64,000 bases of DNA from Clavelina lepadiformis (Eukaryota > Chordata > Ascidiacea > Aplousobranchia > Clavelinidae), in contig NC_135242.1 in assembly GCF_947623445.1 (NCBI RefSeq), positions 21,886,001 to 21,950,000 of the forward strand, in the 5' to 3' direction. Below are positions 41,733 through 54,900 of this stretch, in pieces. A model generated the notes under the pieces. That model saw only the letters and a list, made by a program, of their open reading frames with translations. It was not told the DNA's origin and made no database searches. Position numbers and translations under genes: made by a program. Position 1 is the stretch's first letter. Every line of letters begins with the position of its first letter.

Positions 41733-43244
41733 CATGAACGTCGAGGCCAGGCCTACTTACTGAATTCTTAAGTCAATTATAATTTGCGAAATTTTATGTC
41801 GTGTCTTTCAAAAGTTCTATTTCGTTCTATTAAGCATTGTGTCTCACATGTTACAAGGTTTGTTATCTCACACGTTTTCATTTGTTGCTTTCGTATTGGT
41901 GATTCGCGCCACTCAGTCTGCGCCGTACATGCGCGAAATATAGATAAATTTTTGTGTGAAATTACTTATATAAAGAACATTACTTGATATAATTTTTGTT
42001 TTGTGATTCACTTATTTTAAATTATGTACTTCACTTGTCTTGAATTATGAAACAAATAAGTTTCACTACACTGATTAGTGTGAGCTTAATCATGAGTATT
42101 TCAAATCGCTCTTCAGAATTAGCTGCTGGTGTCGGCATTAAATTTACAACTAGCCCGAAAACGTATCATTCTTGCACAATTTCCTGCCACGTATTTATGC
42201 GTTGGTATTTTCTTTGCTGTGTTCATCCTTTTTTGTTGACGATTTTAATTATATCTGACATGTTTTGCACCAATCACATTCGTTTATGCCTTTGCACAAA
42301 TTAACACATCCACAGCTGTTTTCGCTTTAGTTATTCTTGTTGCAAAGACACAATGTATTTTTTTACAGCCGTCTGTATTTTGACAAGATAGGACTTGCGT
42401 CGTTTTACAGTGTTTTTAGCAAGAATAAATGCTTTTGAAGAAGTTGCCTTACTGAATCTTAATGAAATATAGAACTTAATTACCATTATTCGGCAGCTAA
42501 AGAAGTTACTAAATATGGAATAGCAGTTATTTTTGCCTACGAGATTTAGCAGGTCCAAGTAAGTTTGACTGAAGATCGTATCCTATCAACTATTTAAATG
42601 AGAGGAGTTTGATATTACTATGTAGGCCTATACACTACAATATTGTTACTTGGTAGGCCTACCTGAACTAACCTGATTTTTATGGATAAGAGCGTGTTTA
42701 CGAAAATTACTAGTGAAGCAAGTTAATAGACTACTTAGCACATTTTCACGCTCTATCCGTTGAAACGATTTCGCCACAGCAATAGTTTCGCAAGTCGCAT
42801 TTCGCATTCCTGATTATCATTCCCGCAATCAACGCTTCACGGAAAACGTGTATTATTTTGAAATTTGCATGCCTGTCTCCGAAATGACGTAATTTTAATT
42901 TTTAACAAATCAACAGGGATAAAAGTTTTTGCAAAATAAGTATTTTTCCAGTTGCCCGAGTTTGTACATTTAAAGCTTTTATAAGAAAATATAGAGCTAG
43001 TAGCAAGGAAATCAAAACTTGAAGCATATTTAAATCAGTTTCAATGTTTGCTATTTAATAAAACATTTCAGTATTTGGACAAATATTTTAACTTTAAATT
43101 ACGGATACCACATTGTCACGTGCCATTGATTTTGTGAAGCACATTTGTGACGTGACAAACGGGTGCCGCCATTCCATCAAATACGGGAGAAGAGTTAACA
43201 TCAAGTAAAGATTTACATCATTTTAAGATCGAATTTATACCATC
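41733..43244. other. Intergenic, before the Y-box gene
   Basis: AT-rich with only chance frames. Just upstream of the Y-box start, near 43149, lies a CRE-like TGACGTGAC, and near 43167 a GCCGCCATT. These are plausible promoter elements but unproven. No TATA box was clear. Confidence 0.4.
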
Positions 43245-46200
43245 ATGTCGGAGCAGTCCGAACAGCCCGGCCAAGCCTCTGATACCGTGGTTCTCGCCGA
43301 GAAGAAAGTTCTCGGTATGTTGTGTTTTAATCCAGTTTTATAATTAAACGTATTTTTTGACTAGCAATCACGAAAGACTGACATACTGGAAATGACCTGA
43401 AAACTGAAAGAGGTCATGTGAAAACTAAGTTAATTAACCCACTGAAGTTAGACTAGTCTCTTTGGTACGGCTAAATGTTTTGTCGTACGGGAAATCTTAA
43501 TATCTGTACCAATAAGTTAAATAACAATGCCTATACTTACACTGGTTAATAGACCTAGCCTATTCCAGCCATACCCTAGATTGGAAAGTTTGCTGTTTTT
43601 GGGTAAGACAACCCCCGCACAACAAGACCAAAGAATAGCCATTACACATGCAATTAATTTTTATCTCCCCCGCGCATTTAGCAAACTTTCCAGTCTGGCT
43701 CATGCTGATGTCAATAACTTACAAGTGCTACTGTATTATTCTGGATGTTTATGGAATTGGAAGACCTGAAATTGTAGCCTTTAATGTTTGTTATGTCTTT
43801 AACGGTAGAAAGTGTGGTCTATGCACACACATGGCGTATGTAACCACCAACACCTTTACCCTACCTTTGCTAAGCTAATTAGAAGTAAGTAAGATAAGTT
43901 TCCGACTGGGAAGTATGGTAATTTTCGAGAACGAAAAATTTTAACATAATGTTGTGGTCTGAAGCCTCTAATCTTTATTATAAATTGGCATTCAAAAGAA
44001 CAACTTCACCTGGTCTGGTGATTATAAATCGGCATAAACGTGTAGAAGTTGGGTGTGAATCATGAGATAACTTCAGCTATTTAACAAGAGCATATTTAAC
44101 AAAGAAGAGTGCTAATGCAGGCTGCCACGCTTTCGTGTTTCTGCACGCACAATTTATCATCAATAGGATATGTATTTATCCTTTTGATGATAAGGACCTG
44201 TATTTATCAGTCTAGTGTTTATATGATCTTGTGTACTACTTGTGATACCTTTCTTGTGACTTATAAGCGATAATCAAAACACTTTTTCGTTATTACTATA
44301 TAACAATCAAGTCAAAATCATTTTTGTTTCTACCACTACCAGATAATAAACAATTTATTTGTTTCCAGCTAATCACTGCACTGGTGTGGTGAAGTGGTTC
44401 AATGTTCGAAATGGTTATGGCTTCATAAACCGCGACGACAACAAAGAGGATGTCTTCATTCACCAAACAGCTATCATCAAAAATAACCCTCGCAAGTATC
44501 TTCGCAGTGTTGGAGATGGCGAAAAGGTTGAATTTGATGTAGTTGAAGGCGAAAAGGTAATTTTTAGCTTGATAATTAATCAATGTAAAGCATGAATTTT
44601 CTAATATTTATATGAAAGTTACGGATTATAGACTTTTTGTAACGAACTTGATTGTAAAGCTACATTTGAACAGGGACTGCCAGAGGCAGCTAATGTAACT
44701 GGTCCAGATGGTGAACCAGTCAAGGGAAGCAAATATGCTGCTGATCGCCGCAGGTTCCGACCTCGATTCAGGCCACGCCCCAAAGATGTAAGTTATTTTG
44801 CTGCCATTAATTAATTATTAAAGAGTAAGTGGTAGGATTTTAGGGCTGAGCTAAAAGTGCAAAAATTTAGAGGTTTAAAATGTGGTGTTCATGCAGTAGG
44901 TTCAGTATACCTTAGTTGCTTTACCAAGGCATGCCGTATGGAGTTGTTCGGTGAATTGATATGCCATATTATGAAAACACAATTCATTCTATTACGTAGC
45001 ATGCTTCATTATTTGACTTGTGGCAGTTTTGCATGCCAGCGGTTCCATGTAATATCAATTACTGGATGCATTCTATGCGCTTGCAACAATAGGTTGAATT
45101 TTATTAATCAATAATAACGAATAAAAGCTTCTGTATAAAACCAAAGGTGCAAATAAATATGGTCACATTTCACTGAACAATAAATAGTTTTATGTAAGCA
45201 AAGGCTTCATTTAGATTCTGTAGCATAGTAGACATGGTGTTAGCTTAAAGGTTGATAGTTTCGGTAAATAACTCAGCGAATTCCTGAGGCAAATGAAGAC
45301 GACGAACAGGAAGGTGAGGAAACTGAGAGGCCAGTGCGTCAAACACGCCCCCGTCGTTATTACAGGCGACCCCCACCATGGTTTCGCCAAGGCCCTCGAA
45401 GGCCACCACAGGTAGTTTCTAGTTTGTAACCGTTTAACGTTTTGGAAATTTTATCATTTATTGCAAATGATATTTAATCAAAATGTTCACCCAAAAAATA
45501 GTAGATGGTTGTCATTCGGCAATAGCATAATGATAGAGTAAGAAACAAAATAGTATATAAAGTAATATGGTTTGTGGTTGTAGAAAATTGTTGATGGTAT
45601 ATTTGCAAATGTAGGTTGTTGTATTTATGTATTGCTCATAGATATATGTATCTAGCCAGTACATGTGTGATCAATATAGCATGAATTTTGCATGAATGTA
45701 TTTGCAACCTTCCGTTTGTTGGCCATCAATTATGTATGAATGCTGGTGTGAAGCGCATATCTTTAATCTATGTTCCGAGCATTTTCATTTTTTGTGTCAA
45801 AAGAATGAGGAGGGAGAGACTGAAGGAGATGAACACGATGGTGGTGAGAAAGCGAGTCGACCACGTCGCTTAAGACCTCGTCGGCCTCGTAGACAGCCGG
45901 TAAGTTTCCTGCATGGTTTGTATTCACAGCTAAAAAGATTTTCAATTAAGGTAACCGAAAGTGTAATGTCTGAATGACCAATTTTGCCCTCCTGCCAATA
46001 GCTTTGATCTCAAAGTTTTTAAAATTAGCGTGTGCCGTATATATTGTCAGCAGCCAGATTTATTTGATCATATTGTGTATATTAAGTTTATTTTTAAGCA
46101 GATATAGTATGCTGGTTAGTTATTGGCAGCTTCATGACTGTTTTTGGCAGTATTTTGCTGTACTTTGTTGGGTATGTGCTTGTCGTTCCAAACACACCAA

Positions 46201-46797
46201 CTTTCAGCAGTAGCACAAGACCCAAAACTGGCATAATGATTTTTCCAATGCTCAGTCGTGTTAAAGTGTAAACTATGCAGAAGGAAGGAGAGGAAGGTCA
46301 AGAGAACGGAATAGATCGGGAAGAGCAAGGTGATGAAGCCTCCGATCGACCTCCTCGTCGACGCAGGCCAAGATACAGGCGTCGTGGGTGAGTAGAAACT
46401 TCAACCTGCTGAGTGAAAATGTCGTGTGTCACTCGGCAGCGGTTTCTGCTTAATAGCTGTAAATTAAATTTCAGCTAGGATTTATGTTTTACCTTTAAAC
46501 AGGCCGCCTCGAGATAAGCAGAACGCTGAAAGCGATGGTGCTACAGGTGCTGTTGAGAACCGAACTGAGGAAGGGGACAAACCCCCACGACGTCGTCGGC
46601 CCCGTCCAAACAGGCCAAGAGGCCCACGTCCCGCTAGGAACGAAGGAGAGCAGGATATAGAGGGGCAGGTAAGCATTTCAACTCTTTTCTCTGGGCTATG
46701 GCACGACCCACAATGGCAACCTCGCCCAACTTGTCTTGTTACTTTGCAGATGGTCAAAGTCAACGGTACTGCTGAGAATGAGAATGAGAAACAGTAA
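43245..46797 (+). CDS. YBX: Y-box binding protein (cold-shock domain)
   Basis: Binds RNA and single-stranded DNA; in animals it packages mRNA and regulates translation and transcription. Exons 43245-43314, 44369-44556, 44674-44787, 45277-45411, 45804-45899, 46281-46387, 46503-46668 and 46750-46797 join in frame to 307 residues. The cold-shock domain (about residues 24-90) carries [15 protein letters not shown] (RNP1) and [10 protein letters not shown] (RNP2), then the [21 protein letters not shown] typical of Y-box proteins. The C-terminal half is the classical run of alternating acidic ([40 protein letters not shown]) and Arg/Pro-rich basic blocks ([26 protein letters not shown]). Each acidic-basic pair sits largely in its own exon. 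The gene ends 563 bp from the stop of the converging SAXO4 gene. Confidence 0.96.
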
Positions 46798-47360
46798 TAT
46801 TGTAGCTTACTCTGGCTGGGTGAAGGGGCGTTGATTCCATCACATTGTTGTAGTGTTTTCAATCAGTAATTTTGAGTATGCCTCTTTGCTTTGTAGCCGC
46901 ATGTAGATGTGTCTAGTGTTTGCCCGCATAACAACTTAATACCCTCCCCTTTGTTAAACGTTAGCAATTTTGGTTAAGATCTCTGTATAGTTTGATTCCA
47001 TCGGCTAAGTTTGGTTAACATCTCGTTTTGTTTGGGCTTAATAATTTAACAAGCGCGCTGTAACCAAATATTTATGCAGTCTGTCGCTTCAAAATGCTTG
47101 TGTTTGATTTACCAAGCTCTTCCACTTAAATTCCTGAAGCAATAACCACGTTAAAAATAACCATGTTGTGAACAGCATCATTAGTATGTAAGAGTTTCCT
47201 ATTGGTATTGGGTGTATTTTCGAAGCAGCGGTAGCATCGTAGCACCTGTTTTGAGGATGTTTGTTAGGTTACTCATGTTATTTCATCACACCTTCGTTGG
47301 TTTTTGTTTGTTACAACGTCAGTCTAATCGTAGTGTGACGTCAAAATGCCAGGGAACCTG
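46798..47360. other. Shared 3' space between the converging Y-box and SAXO4 genes
   Basis: Holds both 3' UTRs. No further gene is seen, and no perfect AATAAA was identified for either gene. Confidence 0.5.
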
Positions 47361-50300
47361 TCAAAGATCGTGAGGTTGACTGGCAACTGGAGAATTGTTG
47401 CTGCTTTCTTTTCGAGCGTTTATTTTAAGTTCACTGTAAGTTAAACTGTTCGGTTTTGTTCCCTGGCTAATAGAATACAAAAAATCGTTTGAAACACGTT
47501 TGATGTCTTTACTTAGCAGTTTTAGCCCAGCGGTCTGTGCGCCAGTGCCAATAGGGCCGACACTCGACAAGATAAGAGTTAGCAGCAGTTGATGTAAGTA
47601 AAGCTCATCCATTACGTGTCACCCCAGTTTGCCTGCTTATCATCAATTAGACTACGTCACAAGAACGACAGCTGTAACACGCCCTTCCCTATCTCGCTGG
47701 ATATTTCTTTGTTACGTAATTCAAACGGCTGCAATTGTTTTATTTCACTCGCAGCTTCAAGTTTTTCGTATTGTCAACGTAACAAGGGTTCTCTTTCTTA
47801 ATGACCTTTGACACCAACGGATGGAAGGCTTCAAAGTTATGTTCTCGAAATACTTTACCGTCACCGAACGACTGCACGACCGTACTTTTTGTAAACCCAT
47901 TTGTTGGTTTCTTGCAATCCCTCGGGTCTGCAGAGCCTTGGTACTGAACTAAAAATTTTCGGAAAATCGTTGGAACATAAAAGGAAAACTGCCGGATGCA
48001 TATTTGTTGATGGTATATTACAGGTTGTTTGACAGACAACCTAAAAATAATTAATAAATATAATTCTCTCACCTTTCTGTGGGATTTTGCCGAACTTCAT
48101 GCCGTAATGAGTAGCGAAACGGTTTTTATCGTCCTTCATTTCGACATAACGACCATTGTTCGTGCAGTATCCGGACGTTTCTTTTCTCCCAACAATCCTA
48201 CGCTCATGGGCGCCATCTCGCGGTTGACGTTCGGCTTTAAACCAAATTTTGGAAAGCCTATGTAATAGTTAGGTGAACTTTATCAGCCTTGTTTTCAAAA
48301 ACGAGTAAAACTCAAGAATGAAGCTTTTTCTCAAAAATCAATATGCAAACCCAAATAATCCTTGCGGCTGGAGGTAGAAAGATAATTGGGATATCATTAT
48401 TTGGGATAATGTTTTAAGGTATAAGGTAACTTAGAGAAGTCTTTATTATTGTTTGATAAACATGTGCTTTACGTTGTTATCTTTGTAAACTGTATACAGA
48501 ACTGAACTGTACACTACGTAAAATGCGTAAGGCTAAAAATGTCACGATACATTTGATACAGGCAATAATTTAAGCTTACGTCTCATGGTTTAGCCCGTTT
48601 GTCATATTGACATACTCGCACGGATCTTGCTTCTGTATCCTACGCGCCACTGGAGGGGGCACTTGATGCACTGTAGTGAAGGAACTTTCTGGAACTCGTT
48701 CGACGAAGCGTGGTCTCGCTGTTTCATAGTTGTAACCTAAACATTTGTAAAATGTTTTTGATCAACTATGACAAAAAGTACGGTCACGTTAAGGTAATGC
48801 AAACTATCGTGCCAGCCCCCTTAAAGAGCAAACCCTATTGTTTAAGTAAGCCAGTGTTCTGACAAAAGCAGCCTAAAGTTTGCTTTGTGGAATGAATAGC
48901 TCTCTTAAGGCCGCGATGCTAACTCGCTTACATCTTTTTGTTGCAAAAATGTTTGCAAAATCACATGAATTTATTCTACCATTATCTCGCTGTGCTCTCT
49001 TGCAGATTCCTTGGTTCCTTTCAGATCCCTTTAGCGTTGGCCAATTGAGAAATTTTTCTTGATGTTGACTTATGTCCGTTGGCCTGAAAAACAAAACATT
49101 GCGCTTAGGTAATGGAGCTTATTCTAGCTGCCATCAAGTTCAAAATTTTTTATTACCCTACAACAAGCAAATAGTTGTGCAAACACGCTATTGTTAAAGG
49201 GTTGCAGCGCTGTGTAGTCCAACGCTACATATGTGGTAAAAATACAACTCGCTTTACAGCAAATAGAACAGCAACATGCAGATTGTAAAACCTGTTATTC
49301 TTTTCACCGCCGTATGCCGCTTTGGGCAAATATTGTACCGGATCAACATGGTGGTGATGAGTAAATCCAGATGGTTGCATGGTTCCTACGTCCTGGAAAA
49401 ATAACAACAATTGGTTTTAACCAAACGCGCTTGGGCAGAAGGTAGCATTCAATGTTCCCTCTAAGCTGCGCGCGTGCGCAAATGCGCACTGCTAACACGG
49501 TCTCCGCGCACAAAAAATCTGTGCTGCGCACAAGAAAAAAATCCAACCTGAATTGAAAATAAAATAAACGCATAATAATGGCCACAGTGCGCACGTGGCA
49601 CGTCTGATGTTGCTCACAGCTGTCCAAGGGACCGCTCAGGGAGTTAGTGTGTTTGCTCAGACTCGTGAAAAATTAGAGGGAACATTGGTAGCATTATTCT
49701 CGATTTGGCGAAAAACATTAAAATGCATGAAATGTCAGAAAAAAATCAACGCCATAAACACAGACCTATATTTTATCTCTTTCACTTTTTCGAAACCCAT
49801 TTTTTCTTCTCAAAAAGGTCGCGAGGGTGGGCAGGAGCTGTAGGAGCGCCTAATATTTTATTTACCTTCAAATGTGTATTCATTCTTCTGATTTGTTCGC
49901 CTTTGTAACAAACCCTGGCTTCGGTTGTCAGGTCCATAGAGCCAGCGTCGAGATGTGGGATCCTTTTGCCCTGCAACCTAACACATGTGGTTAGCATGCA
50001 GAGCTTTTTACATGCAAGAAAAATTTGCAAACGGAAATTTCAGCAAAAATCTACACTACCTTGACACAAACACCGAGCACTCTTACGGCACACATCATTG
50101 TGTTACAGTACTTAGGAACTATGAAGAAGGACCTACAGTTACTACAGTGCATAGCAGTTAGCACATACCAAAGCTACAGTATAAAGTAGCTTATGTAACT
50201 AATTGTGGTCGCTTTTTTAATTGCATTGGCTACGTTAGTTATGATGACTACGTTTTGATATTTAGTTAATGCATTAGTCATTAGTTACATTACATTTTAG

Positions 50301-51606
50301 TAGAGTATCTATAAAAGTAGTCCGGAAGGTGTCCATAAAGCCACTGTAAGACTACAAAATCAAAGTCTGAAAGAGCCAAAAAAAGATACCGGCAGTTATA
50401 TCAACAATATTAATACAGAAACTGGCGGCAAATGGCCAATACAGAATTACAAGATAGGCATACTTGTGCAATAACGGCTTGTATTTTCTGTCGTCCATCG
50501 TCTCCTCTCTGGTTTTTTCAACTAGCTTCGAATGAGCCGTGGTAATAGGGTTCTTTTGGGTAAAACCCGATTCATTTCGTATGATTCTGCATAACAGTTT
50601 TATACATGCTAGCAAACGGTTCAAATTGCTTTCAAAAAGCAATCAGCAGCTTGCATAGGTAGGCTATATATTCATTGTGTTCCAGCATACCCAAAAAGAT
50701 CAGTATTAAAAGAACTTTGCTGACTTATAATGATAACCGAGCGAAATTACCGCATTGGCAGCTGATCATTTCCGTTCGAACCAACGGAATAGGGTTTATA
50801 CTGTCTGTAGTAGGAAGTCTCATAGTTATCTTGAAGCAAAGCGCCCACTTTTTCCGCGTCAAAGTTATCGATCGTCCTTGAATAGTATAAACCGGGCCTA
50901 CAAAATAGTAATACTGTAATTACATAACATGCATGAGAACAACATGCGCCACTTGCACAGCTCCATGTGTTTTTGTAGTACCTATACGTGGGTCAGGCGA
51001 TACCAAACAGAAGTGAAGGTAATTACAGGGAGTTACTTACTTAAAACGAGAAGATGGCTCCCGTTGTGTTTGTTTTTATTCTGTTACTTAATTGTAGATG
51101 GAGTTAATCACATGCTACTTAATTATCCATTCATTTATTGACAGTATTTAGGCGAAGATGAAGTTACTGACCGATATAATAATGACTAAGTAATCGGGTC
51201 AGACGTAACCAACTTTACCAGCAGCTGGTGTTAACAACATTAGCTGCATAGCTGAAGTTATCGTATCTTTCTTGAAGTCAAGGTACTACCAAGCATACCG
51301 GTAATATTGATCTGACTGCTGCAGAAAGCTTTAACAATCGTTGCTGAATGGAACAGCAATGAACGCAAGAACATAAGTTAAAATTATTTCTGTATACCCA
51401 TACTTGGCAGTATTTAAGGATATTCATAATCTGGTGTAACAGGTACTTGCTTATGAAAATCTTAGGTTTTAGAATGATCTTACCTAGAGTTAGCCAAGTA
51501 GCCGGTTCCCTTTGGCTTTGGCGATGTAGGCTGGAAATCTTCTTTTCCGTAGAAAGACGAATAGGACGTTGAGTAGAAGTTCAGTTGATTATTGTCGGCA
51601 CCATTA
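47361..51606 (-). CDS. SAXO4 (PPP1R32): SAXO4 / PPP1R32 homologue (axonemal microtubule-associated); start codon not found
   Basis: Minus-strand exons 51606-51484, 50876-50751, 50586-50464, 49977-49866, 49392-49292, 49083-48980, 48736-48580, 48257-48073, 47948-47806 and 47534-47361 keep frame (about 449 codons; human protein about 425). Resemblance to human PPP1R32, recalled from memory, runs along the whole length: NFYSTSYSSFYGKEDFQPT with GTGYLANSR at the N-terminus, the SGFT repeats (NESGFTQKNP, QPSGFTHHHH), RPTDIS...LKGSERNQGICKRAQ, and GRKETSGYCTNNGRYV with NRFATHYGMKFGKIPQK. Repeated [ST]G[FY] motifs are typical of proteins bound to cilia microtubules. The first exon shown begins mid-codon, so the initiating exon lies further right and was not identified. 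The last junction (47806 to 47534) is less sure. Contains a MITE in one intron. Confidence 0.85.
49450..49687. mobile_element. hAT-type MITE with perfect target duplication
   Basis: The ends are CAATGTTCCCTCTAA... and ...TTAGAGGGAACATTG, a perfect 15-bp inverted repeat. They are flanked by gtagcatt on both sides (49442-49449, 49688-49695). The left interior is rich in GCGCAC words. No ORF. It lies in a SAXO4 intron. Confidence 0.92.
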
Positions 51607-51927
51607 CTACATTTTATTAGGTAAGTGCATGGCCCAGTTCGTAGCTTACCCATGTTTTATAACTGGTTATACGTCAATTTGTCTTGCTGTACTGAATTAC
51701 GCATAAAATCACAATGCTCAAGCCAATAACAGTAAAAACATTTCCCCCATTGTTAATAAATAATAACACTTTGATTATGACACTATTGATTCTGTGATAT
51801 GATAAAGCTATCCATTGTCTTTGTTGGCACGATATATTGAGTTGTTTTGTTTGGAGGAAATGCTAGATACATGTCGATAGATACGCTTGTTTGTACTATC
51901 TCTCGGTATTGCTGCAAAGTTCATAAA
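51607..51927. promoter_or_regulatory. Short divergent intergenic region (candidate bidirectional promoter)
   Basis: About 0.3 kb lies between the first SAXO4 exon found (minus) and the start codon of the membrane-protein gene (plus). No TATA box or CpG-rich core is obvious. The undetected first SAXO4 exon must lie in or beyond it, so the two transcription units may even overlap. Confidence 0.4.
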
Positions 51928-54900
51928 ATGAAAGAGTTGAAATCCATAACAAACATTCTACTTGTTTTGCCAACATTTTGCTTGGTTCTGCTTGTTGAAA
52001 CAGCCGTCGCAGCATCAATCCAAAGGGATTGGATTTGCGAAGGTAAGATCAGATTGCGGGCTTTATGTGTACTAAACGTGATGTCTTTTGTAATTTGCCT
52101 TACTCATATCAAAGAAAACTTGTTTAATAAATAGTATAAAATTATATCTAGTCTTTGTTGTTACGTACGTGCTTTTAATAGGCGTTCATGACCGAAAGGT
52201 TACAGGTGTAAGAGCATGTATCTGCTGAATATGCTTTTTGAAAGCTAATATTGTGCCGGGTGTTGTTGTATTAATATTACAACAGACCTACTATCATCAC
52301 GTTTTCTAAGACACTTTGCGTTGGTGCTGTTAGTGATTTGACGGTGAGCTTCTTCGGACAAAAGTTGCAATAAAATTTAACGGTGCATTAACATATCAGT
52401 CCAGAATTTCTTAATTAATGAAAATAAGATCTGGAGCTCAATAAAAAAAATACCGAGCACTAGAAAACCACCATGCAGTGGCTGAATTAGCCGTTTAAAC
52501 TAAAAAAATAACCAACATGAAGTTATACGCAAACTTTTGAACAAAAGCAACCACTTTTATACAAATCTTGTTTAAACTGGCATTGAAAGCAATGGTTTGT
52601 TCAATAATATGTTTTAGTTGACCCGGTGGTGATACTCAAGTTTCCTTTTAGCTTTTGTGAAAGAGGCATCATCATTTTCTAAAAGATTATTTTTTATACA
52701 AAATAAGGGTATAACCTAGGTTTCGCGCATATGAAATTCTTAAATACCATATTTTTATAAGTCACACCTACGACCGTCATTGTTTCGGTTTTGATGCCAT
52801 TTTTGAAATTCTGATTGTTTTTACAGCATCGGCTCCTTGCATCAGGGTTTTGCGTCCGTTAGGTGGAGCGGGAGAGGTTAAAAGCGACATCCACGAATAC
52901 ACTCTGGAAGTTTCGGTCCACCGTCGGCAGAACGATGCTCGTATACAAAAGTGGTTTGCAGCCCAGTCTCAGACTACTTGGAATGTGGTTATCAACTGGT
53001 ATCGTTTGCTGGAGACCAGCGTACGAGTACCTCTCTCTTCCTGCAGGTAAACAGCTTTGAAAATTTTGAAATTGAAGTATTACCTTAAATATAAAAAGGC
53101 ATAAGTTCCACTTTGAACTCAAATTACCGTGCATGTGTAATGGCTTGAACATAAACAAATTAAAAAATACGCTGCGTTCATGTATTTGCGCAAACTTTGC
53201 TTTAACTTGCCAACAGGAATAATCTCGAATGTCTGGTGTCTGTCCACGATGTTGACGATGTTGTGTATGATGACCAGTCCACGACCCCCCACAAGTTCAT
53301 CGTCAAGCACTTCGCTGTCGAAGTTCGTTTCGAAGGCCACCAGGCCTCTTCCAAAGTGGAAATTGTTATCCGGAAGGAACTGCCCCCTTTAGACGACAAT
53401 GCAAGTGATCTGCCGAAACAGCTGTCAATCATCGATGCTTTAGAAAAAGCTGGTTTAAGTAAAGACCAGATGGACGTAATAGGGGCCTCTGGTAGTCAGA
53501 AAGGTATAGATTTGCAAAGTGAAACTCCTCAAGACGATGTCGACAACGTTATTTTGGAACCTGACACCGATGAACCGACTGGTTGGGATGATGACGAGCC
53601 GGAATGGCCGGACGGCTCGCAAGATGGCGACGACTACGCTCGCCAACCCGACTTGAGTTTAATCGATCCTGGAAGCTCCGATTTCCTCAAAGATGAAGAC
53701 TTTTATCGTGATTTTGACGACTGGAGTTGGTATGGAATAAGCGATAAAGATTATGAAAACGGAAATGCTACGCTACTGGATCATATAACAGGCCTTTTTG
53801 ACAGTAAGTTAGGGTATGGGTAATTACGAACGACTGTAAAATTGGACGCTATCTGACTTCATTGATATAGACTTTAAACAGACATTACGTTGTTAAATCC
53901 AAATTTATATGCACTTTAAAAGGTGCTAGTTCATAATCATTTCCACAACTATAAGTGATAGCGGTAGATAGAAATTTTGCTTTGCCGATGTACATTCGCT
54001 TTATTTCTTTTTCACAGAAAGCGCTGAGAAGCTCGGTAAGGGTACCGTTGTTACTTTGATCGTTGTTGGTATAATTCTGATGGTGTTAATTCTAACCTGC
54101 TGTTGCATTCAAATAAAGAAAAGAAACTACAAGAGGTGAATAGCAAAAGCTTAAATATATTTATTCTCGCAGAACCAAAAATATCTGCAAGGCTTTGTAG
54201 TAGTTAAAAAAATCGTTCTTAACCGCACCCTTTTGCTTTATGAAGACAAAAGGAACAGTTCGGAAGAAGTCGTACGGTGAAGACTGCCCCTGAAAGATCG
54301 ATATGGCGTAGGATTGCAATTTGGTTTCGATTTTTGAAAACTAAAAACCCCGGTCCTTATATACTAGTGCCCAGCAGTGGCCCTTTTAAAAAGAAAAAGG
54401 TAAAAATGTCATCTGTATATTAATTGACGTCACAATACTTGGTATGGGCCAGAGTTTTTATTGACCAACATAACATCTTCCTAACATTTTATTTAAATTG
54501 CTTGAAAGTAGTTCCAAGTTTTTCAATTTGTCTACAAGTTGTCACAAGTTTTACAGGTATATGACAAGTTTTATTCTACATCAACAGAGGAAGAAGAGCA
54601 AAGTTTCCAACAGGGACGGCTTTTCCGACGAGGAAGTCGGCATGTCACCTGATGAGCCAAGTAAGCCACCTGAAAGTGTCAACAGTGCTTTAGATTTTGC
54701 AAAACTGAAAGCGGAGGCCTTGTCGAAAAGGTAATAATTTGCATGGTTTTTTGAAAAACTGATTTTTATTGGATTAATGGAAAATGTGACGTTAACGGTT
54801 CATATAAATAGCTTTATACGCGCCTAACAAAACATTTGTTTGGTTGCAAGTTTCAACAAAATTGCCCCGTCATCTGCTGTTACTATTTGTAGGACAACCA

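Noticed and set aside
46482-46862. 126-codon open frame on the minus strand
   Set aside because: It lies opposite the last Y-box exons. Arg/Pro and acidic codon runs leave the reverse strand open; no independent signal.
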